A stretch of 64,000 nt of DNA from Thermococcus sp. 4557 (GTDB lineage Archaea > Methanobacteriota_B > Thermococci > Thermococcales > Thermococcaceae). The DNA lies in NCBI RefSeq assembly GCF_000221185.1, contig NC_015865.1:1302001-1366000 (forward strand). Direction: 5' to 3'. The notes beneath the pieces are model-generated. The model searched no databases. It was not told the origin of the DNA and saw nothing but the letters and a program-made list of their open reading frames with translations. The translations under genes were made by a program, and so were the position numbers. Of the stretch, positions 33,313 through 44,486 are shown piece by piece. Each line of letters starts with the position of its first letter. The stretch's first letter is position 1.

Positions 33313-34773
33313 TCAGGTTGCAATCTTAGCTATGTAGAGGTACTGCTGGTTGGAGAGTATGTCGGGCACGAATATCGAGGGTACCCTGACGACCACGAGG
33401 AACTGGGAGTTCGGGTCGAGCACGAGCATTCCCGACTCCTTCTCGAGGTCAACAACCTCCCAGCCGTAGGCCCTGAGCTGCTCCTTGACCTCATCGCTGG
33501 CCTGTATCTTGCCAGCGGCGATCGCCTTGAGTATCTCGGTGAGGTCAACGGAGTAGCTGTAGCTCGCCGAAGCGCTCTGGCTGGCGCTCTGACTGTTGGT
33601 GTAGGTGTCGCTGGTGGTCTGGCCATCGCTTATGGTGGTGTCGCCGGGGGTGTAGGTGGTGGAGTGGTCCTCACTGTACTGGGTGCTCGAGGACGTACTG
33701 GATGAGCTGCTCTGGCTCTGGGCTTCACTGACTGAGATAATGCCAGCATCCGTCGGCAGGAGTACCAGCTGGACGTAGCCCTCGTTGGCTATCTCCTTGA
33801 ACTGTGCGCTGGTGTCGTTCTTGGCAAAGACCATGATCTTGTCTCCGGGTGAGAGGAAGGCACCGTTTATCCTATCCCTCGAGAGGACAAGGGCTATATC
33901 CACGTACTCGACCTTGTAAACCTGGTACTGCATGAGCTCCCTGTAGTCAAGTATCCCGCCCAAGATTGCCTTGGCGTCAGCTTTGCTGACTATCCTCCTG
34001 ACGGATTCCCTCTCGAGGATGACCTCCTGGCCGGGGATTATATCAATCCTGTGGTAGTAATAGTCCCTCCAAAGCTCGAGGAGGTACGGGGACGGGTCGA
34101 TGGAATTCACCTGCTCCACGGTCTCCGCGCTCTCAACCTGCGCCTCGAGGCTCTTCATGGAGTCAATAACGTTGGCCCTCACGTCATCGGGAAGCGGCAT
34201 GGCAAGGAGACCCTGGAACTCGGTCTCTATGTCACGTATCTTCTCCGCCTTGGTCTGGTTGAGAATCCTCTCGTACTTCAGGCGCTCTATCCTCTGGAGG
34301 CACGAGTTGTACTCGTTCAGGGCCTGATCGTAGGCTCCCTTAACGTCGATGGCATTGAGCTCATCAACAGACTGGGCCGAGTTGATGGCATTGATGAGGT
34401 TCTTTCTTATCTCTATCGGCTTCTGGGTGCAGTTCCTGGACTGGTTGATGATGTCTCCCCTGAAATAGGTATACACCTCTTTGAGCTTCTGGTTCTTCTC
34501 ATTGGCAAGCTGTTCCGCGGCCCTGTTCTGCATGTAGAAATACGCACCCACGGAGATTATGAGAATGACAATAATGACTATCGCGGCGCCGGTGAGAATT
34601 CTTTTCCTTCTCTCCCTCTCCCTAATGCTCCCCACAGGGCGGGGCTTCTTGGGGGGTTTCTTGACAGGGGGGGCAGCGGTTTTTGGAACCTCGGGCTCCG
34701 CGCTGGCTTTACCCAGCTCCCTCAAACGGCGAATCTTCGCCTCGATATCCTCGGACACGTTGAGCACCACCAT
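33313..34773 (-). CDS. Membrane-anchored coiled-coil/Ser-Thr-rich protein, DUF515-like, of pilus operon
   Basis: 486 aa. A cytoplasmic Pro/Lys-rich N-terminus of about 58 residues, one membrane helix (GAAIVIIVILIISVGAYF, about 60-78), two related helical repeats (ending SVDELNAIDVKGAYDQAL and TVEQVNSIDPSPYLLEL), a globular region with LSPGDKIMVFAKND, a Ser/Thr-rich stretch of about 60 residues (roughly 365-425) and a final beta region. It resembles the Thermococcales family DUF515 (moderate confidence). Probably a periplasm-like-space scaffold for the type IV machine. First gene of the operon. Confidence 0.7.
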   Translation of the reverse strand: MVVLNVSEDIEAKIRRLRELGKASAEPEVPKTAAPPVKKPPKKPRPVGSIRERERRKRILTGAAIVIIVILIISVGAYFYMQNRAAEQLANEKNQKLKEVYTYFRGDIINQSRNCTQKPIEIRKNLINAINSAQSVDELNAIDVKGAYDQALNEYNSCLQRIERLKYERILNQTKAEKIRDIETEFQGLLAMPLPDDVRANVIDSMKSLEAQVESAETVEQVNSIDPSPYLLELWRDYYYHRIDIIPGQEVILERESVRRIVSKADAKAILGGILDYRELMQYQVYKVEYVDIALVLSRDRINGAFLSPGDKIMVFAKNDTSAQFKEIANEGYVQLVLLPTDAGIISVSEAQSQSSSSSTSSSTQYSEDHSTTYTPGDTTISDGQTTSDTYTNSQSASQSASASYSYSVDLTEILKAIAAGKIQASDEVKEQLRAYGWEVVDLEKESGMLVLDPNSQFLVVVRVPSIFVPDILSNQQYLYIAKIAT

Positions 34774-34849
34774 CAATCGTTATCATAACTGGCTTCTTAT
34801 ATCGAATAGTTTTTTGAACTTCAATCTTTATTTAGGTTTCGGTGAGTGT

Positions 34850-35182
34850 ATGGAGCGGTTAGAGATTCGCGTAATAGAAATCCGGGGAAAATGTCCCGTT
34901 TTTCACGTTGGAGACAGGATAGTGGTTGAGGGGCCCAGGGTGAACCTGGAAGAAACGGACGCGATATGCACCCATGCATTCGCATCGCTACTGCCGTACA
35001 TAGTTGCGCTGCGAAAGGGTATTAAGCCGAGCGAACTAGGCCTGGGCAGGGGAGAGAAAGCTTATATCCAATGTCTCGACCCGGGGCCGCCCTACACGGA
35101 CGGCGGTACAGTAATCTTCGAGATAACGGTGGTGAGAGATGAAGGCGAGAAAGGCGTGGAGAGTTGTGAGGGAGGTAGTTGA
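34850..35182 (+). CDS. TIGR04076 family protein
   Basis: 110 aa. EIRVIEIRGKCPVFHVGDRI, TDAICTHAFASLLPYIVALR and YIQCLDPGPPYTDGGTVIFE are the conserved blocks, with three Cys residues (one each) that could bind metal. Function unknown. GGTGA 4 nt before ATG 34850 fixes the start. The last 44 bp overlap the GTPase gene, which suggests coupling. Confidence 0.8.
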   Translation: MERLEIRVIEIRGKCPVFHVGDRIVVEGPRVNLEETDAICTHAFASLLPYIVALRKGIKPSELGLGRGEKAYIQCLDPGPPYTDGGTVIFEITVVRDEGEKGVESCEGGS

Positions 35183-36212
35183 CGAGGCCGACGTTATCGT
35201 CGAGGTCGTCGATGCCCGCGACCCCATAGGAACCAGGAACCGAAAGCTCGAAAGGCTCATCCTGGAGGAGGAAAAACCGCTCCTCATAGTCATGAACAAG
35301 GCGGATCTGGTACCAAAGGAATGGGCCGAGGAGTATAAAAGAAAGAGCGAGATACCCGTGGTTTTCATCTCCGCCCGCGAGAGGAAGGGAACCGGCATAC
35401 TGAGGAGGGAGATTAAAAAGCTCGCGAGGCCCCTCCTCGACGAGAAGGATAGGGTCAAGGTGGCCCTCATCGGCTACCCCAACGTCGGCAAGAGCACGAT
35501 AATCAACACGCTGAAGGGAAAGAAAGCCGTTGGAACAGCCCCGATTCCTGGCTACACAAAGGGCAAACAGCTGATAAAGCTGAGCAAAAAGCTATGGCTC
35601 CTCGACAGCCCCGGCGTCATACCGATAGACGACTTCGACGAGCTGGTCATCAAGGGTGGCTTCCCCGCGGACAAGATAGACGAGCCCGTCAAACCGGCGC
35701 TCAAACTCATCGGGCGCATTCTGGATACGAGGAAAGAAGCCTTAACCGAGAAGTTCGGCATCGAGGAGTTCGAGAGCGAGGAAGAGATCCTCCGGAGGAT
35801 AGGGGAGAAGAGGGGCCTCATAAAGGCCGGCGGCGAGGTCGATCTGGAGGAGACGGCAAGGTGGTTCCTCCGGGAGTGGCAGACAGGTCGCTTCACCCTC
35901 TTCGGCAGGGAGAAGAAAGCCGAGGAAGATTTCACGTGGGACTTCGAGGAAATCCTCGACGGGGTTGAACGGGAACTCCTCCTAGACCCGAGGAGGATAC
36001 TCTGGAAGTACGGCGACGAGCTGAGGGAGAGGCTCGACAACAGAAAGAGGGTCGGGATAAGGGAGATAGAGGGCTTCACCGTCGGCATAGCGACGGGCTT
36101 CAAGAAGTGCGACGGCGGAACGAAGCTTCTGGAGCGGCTCACCGGCAAGCACGTCCTGGCGGGCGAGTGCTTCGGAAAGAAGTGGAAGGGAGTTATAGCG
36201 ATACTGGAGTAG
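35139..36212 (+). CDS. Circularly permuted GTPase, YlqF/YawG family (ribosome-assembly type)
   Basis: 357 aa. Motif order is permuted: G4 LIVMNKADLVP (about residue 48), G5-like FISARERKG, then G1 LIGYPNVGKSTIINTL (about 110), G2 PIPGYTKG and G3 LLDSPGVIP. The family (RbgA/YlqF, Nog2/Lsg1 relatives) uses GTP hydrolysis in large-subunit ribosome maturation. The C-terminal half has its own helical domain of about 170 residues. GGTGAGAG precedes ATG 35139. The stop abuts the convergent ABC permease stop. Confidence 0.92.
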   Translation: MKARKAWRVVREVVDEADVIVEVVDARDPIGTRNRKLERLILEEEKPLLIVMNKADLVPKEWAEEYKRKSEIPVVFISARERKGTGILRREIKKLARPLLDEKDRVKVALIGYPNVGKSTIINTLKGKKAVGTAPIPGYTKGKQLIKLSKKLWLLDSPGVIPIDDFDELVIKGGFPADKIDEPVKPALKLIGRILDTRKEALTEKFGIEEFESEEEILRRIGEKRGLIKAGGEVDLEETARWFLREWQTGRFTLFGREKKAEEDFTWDFEEILDGVERELLLDPRRILWKYGDELRERLDNRKRVGIREIEGFTVGIATGFKKCDGGTKLLERLTGKHVLAGECFGKKWKGVIAILE

Positions 36213-37463
36213 CTAACGCGAGCCGGAGGAGACGAAGGCCAGCCCCGCGCTCAGGACGGCCATGGCGAGGCCTGGAGCCACTATCCACCACCAGTAGCCC
36301 CCGTAGAGCGCCCCCTGGTTCATGGCCTCTATCATGAACGACCCCCAGTTCGTGCCCGGAATCAGGCCGAAGAACCCGAAGACGGAAACCAGCGCCACTA
36401 TCCTGGCCAGGAGTATGGTGGAGTACCTCAGCGAGAACTCCCCGACCGGCGGCAGTATATGTCTCCGCAGGACCCAGAGCGTGCCGGCGCCCATGCTCAC
36501 CGCGGCCCTTACGTACTCGTTCACCTTCTCCTTTATCGTCATCATTCTGATCGTCTTGGCGAACTTCCCGAGGGTGAGTAGGGCGACGAAGAACATGAAG
36601 AGGACGGGGTTTATCCTGACCTGCTGGCCGTAGCCCTGGGTCGAGAAGAGCCACACGAGAACGACCAGAATCGGGAGCATCGGCAGGGCGACGAGCACCT
36701 CCAGGAGAAAAGTCATGACCTCCCCCAGCGTTCCGCCAACGTAGCCGGAGACGAGGCCTATCAGAACGCCCAGGACGACTATTATGGCGGTGGTAAAAAA
36801 CGCGAGGTAGAGGGTGTTGTTCATTCCCTTGACGAAGCCCACCCACATGTCCCTGCCGTAGGAGTCCGTGCCGAGGAGGCCGTAGCAGGTCCCGAGGATT
36901 TCCAGGGAGGGGGTGGCGTTTCCAGCCAGGCGAACCTCGAAGACGTACTCTCCGTTGAGGGTCCCCATACTTCCGTCGCGGGAGAACAGAAGCTGGGTGG
37001 CGGAGAAGAGGATGTATCCGGTCTCGCTGAGGTTGAGGACGTCTGAGAGGGCCGAGATAACACCGGCGCGCATGTTGGTATTGAGGCTCAGGTTGCTCGA
37101 CGTTGCTATACCCCTGTAAAGCGGCACCCTTATCCCGTCCGGCCTCAGAACGCTTATCTCGACCTCCTCACCGTAGGGGAGGCCGTAGAACCTGACGTCG
37201 CTCGGTTTGTCGCGGTAGGTGTGCTCGTAGGCGAACCTGTAAACCCGCGAACCGTTCTCCTCAACGGCGGAAGGCTCGAGAAAGACGGTGGGGGTTCTGT
37301 CGCCGAGGAGGGAGAACCACGAGGGGTAGGCCATTCTCGGGTTGTCCTTCCAGTAGTTAAGGTTCTCCCAGTTGGCCATGTCCTCGTCGCTCACGCCCGC
37401 GTTCGAGAGGGCCACGAAGAGCGCGAAGATTACCAGTATCACCACCCCAGCTTTCCTCCCCAT
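36213..37463 (-). CDS. Peptide-type ABC transporter permease (DppC/OppC-like)
   Basis: 416 aa. An N-terminal signal-anchor helix, an extracellular domain of about 150 residues, then five helices with the EAA loop region (REHIL-like RRHILPPVGEFSLRYS; KEKVNEYVRAAVSMGAGTLW). DYGRDMW-like GTDSYGRDMWVGFVKG is typical of DppC. Forms one half of the membrane pore for di/oligopeptide or sugar import. GGTGA 6 nt upstream. No binding protein or ATPase gene is nearby. Confidence 0.88.
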   Translation of the reverse strand: MGRKAGVVILVIFALFVALSNAGVSDEDMANWENLNYWKDNPRMAYPSWFSLLGDRTPTVFLEPSAVEENGSRVYRFAYEHTYRDKPSDVRFYGLPYGEEVEISVLRPDGIRVPLYRGIATSSNLSLNTNMRAGVISALSDVLNLSETGYILFSATQLLFSRDGSMGTLNGEYVFEVRLAGNATPSLEILGTCYGLLGTDSYGRDMWVGFVKGMNNTLYLAFFTTAIIVVLGVLIGLVSGYVGGTLGEVMTFLLEVLVALPMLPILVVLVWLFSTQGYGQQVRINPVLFMFFVALLTLGKFAKTIRMMTIKEKVNEYVRAAVSMGAGTLWVLRRHILPPVGEFSLRYSTILLARIVALVSVFGFFGLIPGTNWGSFMIEAMNQGALYGGYWWWIVAPGLAMAVLSAGLAFVSSGSR

Positions 37464-37464
37464 T

Positions 37465-39712
<2,248 letters not shown>

Positions 39713-39734
39713 CCAGGGAAGAAAAGAAATGGGC

Positions 39735-40247
39735 TCAGACCTTCAGCGCCTTGACCGCGCTGAGGGTCTCCTTGAGGTCGTCGTAGCCGTAGCGGAGGTA
39801 TCTCCTTCCCTCGTTTTCATAGCCGTCCGCGAAGGCGCTCCAGGCCCTGTTGAGGGCTCTCTCGCCCCTGCTGAAGACGCTCATGATGGTTCCGTAGGTC
39901 ATGAGGCCCTCTATCCTGAGGGGCTGCGCCTTCTCGGCGAACTCGTCGAGCTCCTCGAGGATTCCGGTGAGCTCCTCAACGGCCTTCTCGCGCGGGGCGT
40001 CCATTATCTTCTCGATCCTGCCGAGGGCATCGGTGAGGAGCCTCTCGAGCTCCCTGACACCGCCGGTTCCGCTCTGGGCCGCCCTGTGGAGCTCCTCCTT
40101 CGCACCCTGGCGCCTGAGGGCTATTCCAGCTCCCATGACGGCCAGGGAAGCGGCCAAGCCGCCCCACATGGGAGGTATCCTGGCGGCGGTTATCGCGCCG
40201 GCAACGAGGCCTACCGTGAGCAGGACGTTTCCAACGAGCTTCTTCAT
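39735..40247 (-). CDS. Hypothetical membrane protein downstream of OPT transporter
   Basis: 170 aa; two N-terminal helices (LVGNVLLTVGLVAGAITAAR and WGGLAASLAVMGAGIAL) and a soluble helical tail. GAGGTGA 5 nt before ATG 40247 selects that start over 40253 and 40256, and the ribosome site overlaps the OPT stop, so the two genes are cotranscribed. Probably an accessory subunit of the transporter (inference). Family not recognised. Confidence 0.72.
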   Translation of the reverse strand: MKKLVGNVLLTVGLVAGAITAARIPPMWGGLAASLAVMGAGIALRRQGAKEELHRAAQSGTGGVRELERLLTDALGRIEKIMDAPREKAVEELTGILEELDEFAEKAQPLRIEGLMTYGTIMSVFSRGERALNRAWSAFADGYENEGRRYLRYGYDDLKETLSAVKALKV

Positions 40248-40257
40248 TTCCATCACC

Positions 40258-42009
40258 TCACGGGTGGAGCACTCCCATGACGGTCAGGACCGCGAAGAGG
40301 AGGGTCATAGCCGCCTCTCCGACCATCAGTCCGGCCGCGACCGGGAGCACCTTCTCGGTTATGAACTCGTTGCCCTTCTTCCTCTTGGCTATCTCGTGGA
40401 CGATACAGCCGAGTCCGTAGGGCAGGATGTAGAGCATCGGCAGGTACATCGACAGACCGACGAGGACTCCGAGTCCCGGTATTCCGCTCATGGAGAGGGC
40501 GAAGCCGAGGATTCCTCCCGCGATGAACTTGTCCACCGGGACGTTGCCGCCGAGGATAGCATCGACCATGGACTTGAGGGCCATGGCCTGCGGGGCAGGA
40601 ACCATCTCGTTTCCGATGCCGTAGGCCTTCCAGATGAGGCCAACGACGGTGAGGGCTATTATCGGGCCTATCCAGGCGGTGAGGAGCTCAACCTTCTGCT
40701 GCCTGGAGGGAATTCCACCGACGAGGTGGCCGGTCTTGAGGTCCTGCATCATGTCGGCGGCGCCGGAGATGGCGACACCGACGGTGGCTCCGAGGAGTAT
40801 GGTGAGCGGAACCTGCTTGCCGGTGAGGTAGAGGAGTATCATGACCGACACGAGGGAGAGACCGGAAACCGGGCTCCAGTCGGTCATTCCGGTGGACATG
40901 GCGACGAGCAGGGCCGCCACGAATATCCAGGCGACACCGACGAGGGCCGTGAGCAGGCTCCTGCCGATTCCAAGGCCGCCGAGCTGGTAGGTGGTGACCA
41001 GCAGCAGGAGGAAGGCGAGGGTTATTCCCGCGTAGAGATACTTTATCGGGAGCTCCTCGTTCCTGCCGGTTCCGAGCTTGCTCGCGTTGGCTATGCTCCT
41101 GAGGGCGACTATGATGACGGGCATCGAGAGTATGAGGCCCGCTATCGAACCGCCGAGGAGCATTCCAATACCGAGCGGCCTGGTCATGTTGGCGTAGACG
41201 AAGCCGCTGATCGCTCCGCCGGTGACGTCGCTCGGGAGCCAGCCGAGGGTCTTAACTATGGGCGTGATGATGTAGTAGGAAAGTATTCCACCGGCGAGGA
41301 CTATGAGACCGTTCCTTCCGGTGATGAGGCCCATTCCGAAGACCATCAGCGAGAGGGCCATGGCAAGGCTGACCCACTCGGGAAGGTGGAGTATGGCACC
41401 AAGGTCAATGTACTCGGGGATTATCTCCGGAAGGCCGAGCACCGGGAACTGCTGGACGAGGTAGACGGCCGCGCTGACGGCCATGCCGAGGAAGAGCAGC
41501 CTGGCCTTCTCGATTCCGCTTCCCGGGGTCTTGAGGACGGTTGCAACGGCAGTTCCGGTCGGGAAGCGAAGCCTGTCAATCTCGATCATCTGCTTCCTCA
41601 GCGGGATTATGAAGGTGATTCCGAGTATCGCTCCGGCCGCGGTGGCGAGGAAGAAGTACGTGGTGTTTATCTCCTCGTGTAGGCCCATGATGTAGAGCGC
41701 CGGGATGGTGAAGATGACTCCCGAAACGGAGATGTTGACCGCAGAGGCTATGGTCTGGACGATGTTGTTCTCGACGACGGTTCCCTTCTTGAGGATTCCC
41801 CTGAGGACTCCCCAGCCGACGATGGCAGCTATGGCCGAGCCGCCGGAGGTGAAGCCCATTATCATTCCCGCGTAGGTGAAACTGGCCGCCATGAAGGCGC
41901 CCCAGATGACGCCGAGAATTATAGCGGCGGGCGTCACTTCGCGGTAGGTCTCGTCCGAATCCTTACGCTTCCAGCTCGCTTCTCCAACTTTCCAGTTGGC
42001 GTCCGCCAT
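40258..42009 (-). CDS. OPT family oligopeptide transporter
   Basis: A 583-aa protein with about 14-16 helices. TPAAIILGVIWGAFMAASFT, LRFPTGTAVATVLK, DMMQDLKTGHLVGGIPSRQQ and GGNVPVDKFIAGGILGFALS are OPT/YSL hallmark blocks. Members import oligopeptides or metal chelates, probably proton or sodium driven. ATG 42009 follows GGAGGT. It heads a two-gene unit with the 170-aa membrane protein. Confidence 0.92.
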   Translation of the reverse strand: MADANWKVGEASWKRKDSDETYREVTPAAIILGVIWGAFMAASFTYAGMIMGFTSGGSAIAAIVGWGVLRGILKKGTVVENNIVQTIASAVNISVSGVIFTIPALYIMGLHEEINTTYFFLATAAGAILGITFIIPLRKQMIEIDRLRFPTGTAVATVLKTPGSGIEKARLLFLGMAVSAAVYLVQQFPVLGLPEIIPEYIDLGAILHLPEWVSLAMALSLMVFGMGLITGRNGLIVLAGGILSYYIITPIVKTLGWLPSDVTGGAISGFVYANMTRPLGIGMLLGGSIAGLILSMPVIIVALRSIANASKLGTGRNEELPIKYLYAGITLAFLLLLVTTYQLGGLGIGRSLLTALVGVAWIFVAALLVAMSTGMTDWSPVSGLSLVSVMILLYLTGKQVPLTILLGATVGVAISGAADMMQDLKTGHLVGGIPSRQQKVELLTAWIGPIIALTVVGLIWKAYGIGNEMVPAPQAMALKSMVDAILGGNVPVDKFIAGGILGFALSMSGIPGLGVLVGLSMYLPMLYILPYGLGCIVHEIAKRKKGNEFITEKVLPVAAGLMVGEAAMTLLFAVLTVMGVLHP

Positions 42010-42350
42010 CTCCCAACCTCCTGTACAGTTATGAGCATTCATGTCCACGTTCTTCGGGAATGTGCATTCCTGAGAGGTTGGCCCGTTTGGTAATATAAAG
42101 TTTTTCAGCCCTGTAAATGCCAAGAACGCGGATTTAAAACCAAAAAGGAGTCAAAACAGACTTTTATGCCGTTTTTAGTCTCAGCATGAATAAAAATTCA
42201 TCAGGGAGATGGACAAGTGGACACCAACGCACATTACGACATTAGGGGCTCGAAGGGCGTTTAATGTGCCGTTTAATCCGCCGAACGATGGTTAGTTGAA
42301 ACTTGAAAATGCTGAAGCGATTTAGGAAAAGTCCAGAGAAAAACGAAGGC
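42010..42350. other. 341-bp gene-poor stretch: OPT leader and upstream spacer
   Basis: On the minus strand, CTTTATATTAC (about 42093-42103) is a TATA candidate for the OPT gene, giving a leader of about 60-70 nt that contains GGAATG-tg-CATTCC (42057-42070). A short hairpin, ATGAAT-aaaa-ATTCAT, lies at about 42186-42201. From 42205 to 42350 I see no coding frame of note and no clear motif. Confidence 0.4.
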
Positions 42351-42689
42351 TCAGGTCTTCAGGGTCACATCAATGACCGCTGTCTCGTTGCCCGGGTTCC
42401 CCACCACGACCTTCCACCTGCCCTTCGGAAGTTCAACGACCTCGTTCACTTCCCTGACGGTTCCAAAATCCCTCAGAACGGTTCCATCGGAGGAGACAAC
42501 CTTCACCTCAATGGGGACGCTGGAGCTTATCTCAACAGTCAGGTTCGCTGGACCCCGGAAGGGCCACTCCCTGCTCTCCCCGGCCGGAACGCTCTTTCCC
42601 CTGGCGTAGACGAAGTTGTTGTCGAGACAGCCCGCGACCAGTATCGAGAGGGCAATGACGGCGACCACCAGCCAACGGACGGGCTTCAT
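42351..42689 (-). CDS. Small lipoprotein-like secreted protein, unknown function
   Basis: 112 aa. A signal peptide with lipobox-like end (VIALSILVAGCLDNN) indicates a lipid-anchored mature protein beginning at Cys. The rest is predicted beta-sandwich (ANLTVEISSSVPIEVKVVS and GRWKVVVGNPGNETAVIDVT), similar to pre-peptidase C-terminal or adhesion-type folds. GGTGG is 4 nt before the ATG. Stands alone; binding partner unknown. Confidence 0.78.
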   Translation of the reverse strand: MKPVRWLVVAVIALSILVAGCLDNNFVYARGKSVPAGESREWPFRGPANLTVEISSSVPIEVKVVSSDGTVLRDFGTVREVNEVVELPKGRWKVVVGNPGNETAVIDVTLKT

Positions 42690-42734
42690 GACACCACCGA
42701 AGACAGTTAAAGATTAAAAACTTAAAAAAGTTTT

Positions 42735-43412
42735 TCAGCAGAGTATCGAACCCTCGGCCAGGACGTCGAACTCGACCCTGCCTATGCCCTCTATCCACGC
42801 CTCAACCCTGTCCCCGTGCCTGAGCGGGCCTACTCCAGCGGGAGTTCCGGTCGCTATTATGTCCCCGGGTTCAAGGGTCATTATGCTCGAAACATACTCA
42901 ATTATCTCCGGGATTTTGAACATCATCTCGCTCGTCCGCCCGAGCTGTCTGAGCTGGCCGTTCACCTTCAGGCCGATTTCGAGGTCGTCTATTTTCAGCT
43001 CGCGCCTGTCCACAATCCTCGGTCCGACTGGTGCAAAAGTGTCGAAGCCCTTGGCAACCGTCCAGGGAAGGCCCTTCCGCTTAGCCTCCCACTGCAGGTC
43101 TCTAGCCGTTATGTCCAGCAGAATCGTGTAGCCCAGCACGTGGTCCATGGCCTTCTCGGCCGGCACGCGCCTGGCCCTCTTCCCGATTATCACCGCCAGC
43201 TCTACCTCGTGGTCAACCCGCTTGCTCATCCTCGGCAGTATTATTGGTTCGCCGGGGCCGATGAGCGCTGAAGGAGGCTTGAGGAAGAACACCGGCCTTT
43301 CCGGAACGTCGCTCTCCATCTCCTTCGCATGCTCAGCGTAGTTCTTCGCCAAAGCAACTATCTTGCTCGGCCTGATTTCGTAGTACGTGTCACGGAAGGG
43401 GAGGCGCACCAT
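42735..43412 (-). CDS. Fumarylacetoacetate hydrolase family protein
   Basis: 225 aa. KIVALAKNYAEHAKEME, FLKPPSALIGPGEPIILP, the metal-binding VDHEVELAVIIGKRAR and the end GDIIATGTPAGVGPLRHGDR are the FAH fold hallmarks. Members cleave or decarboxylate beta-dicarbonyl acids (acylpyruvase, oxaloacetate decarboxylase and others); the substrate is not readable. ATG 43412 gives the usual length and has GGTG 7 nt upstream; the frame is open further upstream but without conserved sequence. Confidence 0.92.
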   Translation of the reverse strand: MVRLPFRDTYYEIRPSKIVALAKNYAEHAKEMESDVPERPVFFLKPPSALIGPGEPIILPRMSKRVDHEVELAVIIGKRARRVPAEKAMDHVLGYTILLDITARDLQWEAKRKGLPWTVAKGFDTFAPVGPRIVDRRELKIDDLEIGLKVNGQLRQLGRTSEMMFKIPEIIEYVSSIMTLEPGDIIATGTPAGVGPLRHGDRVEAWIEGIGRVEFDVLAEGSILC

Positions 43413-43504
43413 GATGCAGCACCGGCATAAATTCGGGGCGGGGGTTATAAACCGCTCGCGGAAGGGTAATAAACAACCCCGCCAAAACACCATCGGTGGA
43501 CATC

Positions 43505-44473
43505 ATGAAAGTCGTCGTTCTCAGGGACAGGGGGAGCACCCTGGCGGTGGTGTTCATACTAATCTTCATGGCGGCGTTCATGGCGCCCCTGATCTACATG
43601 TTCCCGAGCGCTGCCGGGGGAACGCTGTTTCTGGTGTTCTTCATCGCGTTCGCACTCCTGATATTCGGGGGCGGGCTCTACGGCGTAATCCGGGTTCGCT
43701 CCGCATCAAAGAAAGCGGAAGCGTTCTTCTCGGCCGCAGAGTTCTCGGACTCGGCGGTTTACCTTCCGGGCGAGATGGACTTCGAGGTTGGCGTTCTGGA
43801 GATGAGGGGCTGGTGGAGTGGAGGAAAGAACAGGACCTACCACGTGAGCAGAAAGTTCACGGCCGAGAGGATGTCCAGGGACTCGAGGATTCCGTTCATC
43901 GATGGGGAGTTCAAGGCCGCGGTCTACTCGGACGGCACCGGATTCATCAGGGCGCCGGCGGTCAGGGTGCTGAGCGAGCCGTACAGGGACGTGGTGCTCA
44001 TCTTCATGACCAGCAAAGGGCGTGTGGAAGGCGAGGGCACGGTGACGGTCTCAACGCAGGAGGACTCCGCCCAGGTGAGCTTCAGGGGCGACGGAAAACT
44101 CATCAGGGGAAGCGTGTACTCGACCCTCACGAAGGCGAGGCGGGTAAAGGTGGCGCTTACGACGGAGGGCTTCAGCTTCGAAAAGATTCTGGGGGCCGGG
44201 ACGTCCTTCGAGTTCAGCGCCCCCATGCTGCCCGAAGAGAGCACGGTGGTCGTCGGAAACTACAAAACGGTCAGCCCGAGGAGCCTGGCGGGCCGCCTCG
44301 GAGGCGGAACCCTCGTTATGGGGCACGGCGAATTCACACTGCGCGCCATCCTCGACATAAGGCTGAGGCCGGACGTCAAAGCCGAAGAGCCGTTCATCGT
44401 TGAGCTGGAGATGGAGGAAGCCGAGAAAAGCGAGGAAAATGAATTCGAGGAGGAGTGGGGGTTTAGAGATTAA
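43505..44473 (+). CDS. Hypothetical membrane protein with large soluble domain
   Basis: 322 aa. Two close N-terminal helices (about residues 15-60) and a soluble, beta-rich domain of about 250 residues with an acidic tail (EKSEENEFEEEWGF). GGTG is 6 nt before ATG 43505, so GTG 43496 is not needed. A TATA-like GTTATAAACC at about 43444-43453 is rather far upstream. No family recognised. Confidence 0.75.
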   Translation: MKVVVLRDRGSTLAVVFILIFMAAFMAPLIYMFPSAAGGTLFLVFFIAFALLIFGGGLYGVIRVRSASKKAEAFFSAAEFSDSAVYLPGEMDFEVGVLEMRGWWSGGKNRTYHVSRKFTAERMSRDSRIPFIDGEFKAAVYSDGTGFIRAPAVRVLSEPYRDVVLIFMTSKGRVEGEGTVTVSTQEDSAQVSFRGDGKLIRGSVYSTLTKARRVKVALTTEGFSFEKILGAGTSFEFSAPMLPEESTVVVGNYKTVSPRSLAGRLGGGTLVMGHGEFTLRAILDIRLRPDVKAEEPFIVELEMEEAEKSEENEFEEEWGFRD

Positions 44474-44486
44474 ACAGCGCCATGTT

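Noticed and set aside
39901-41682. Long plus-strand frame opposite the OPT transporter
   Set aside because: Shadow of the real membrane-protein gene; composition rich in Glu/His/Asp/Gly repeats and no homology-like motifs.
42186-42201. Hairpin ATGAAT-aaaa-ATTCAT upstream of OPT as riboswitch
   Set aside because: Six-bp arms only, far from the gene and without an aptamer-like structure.
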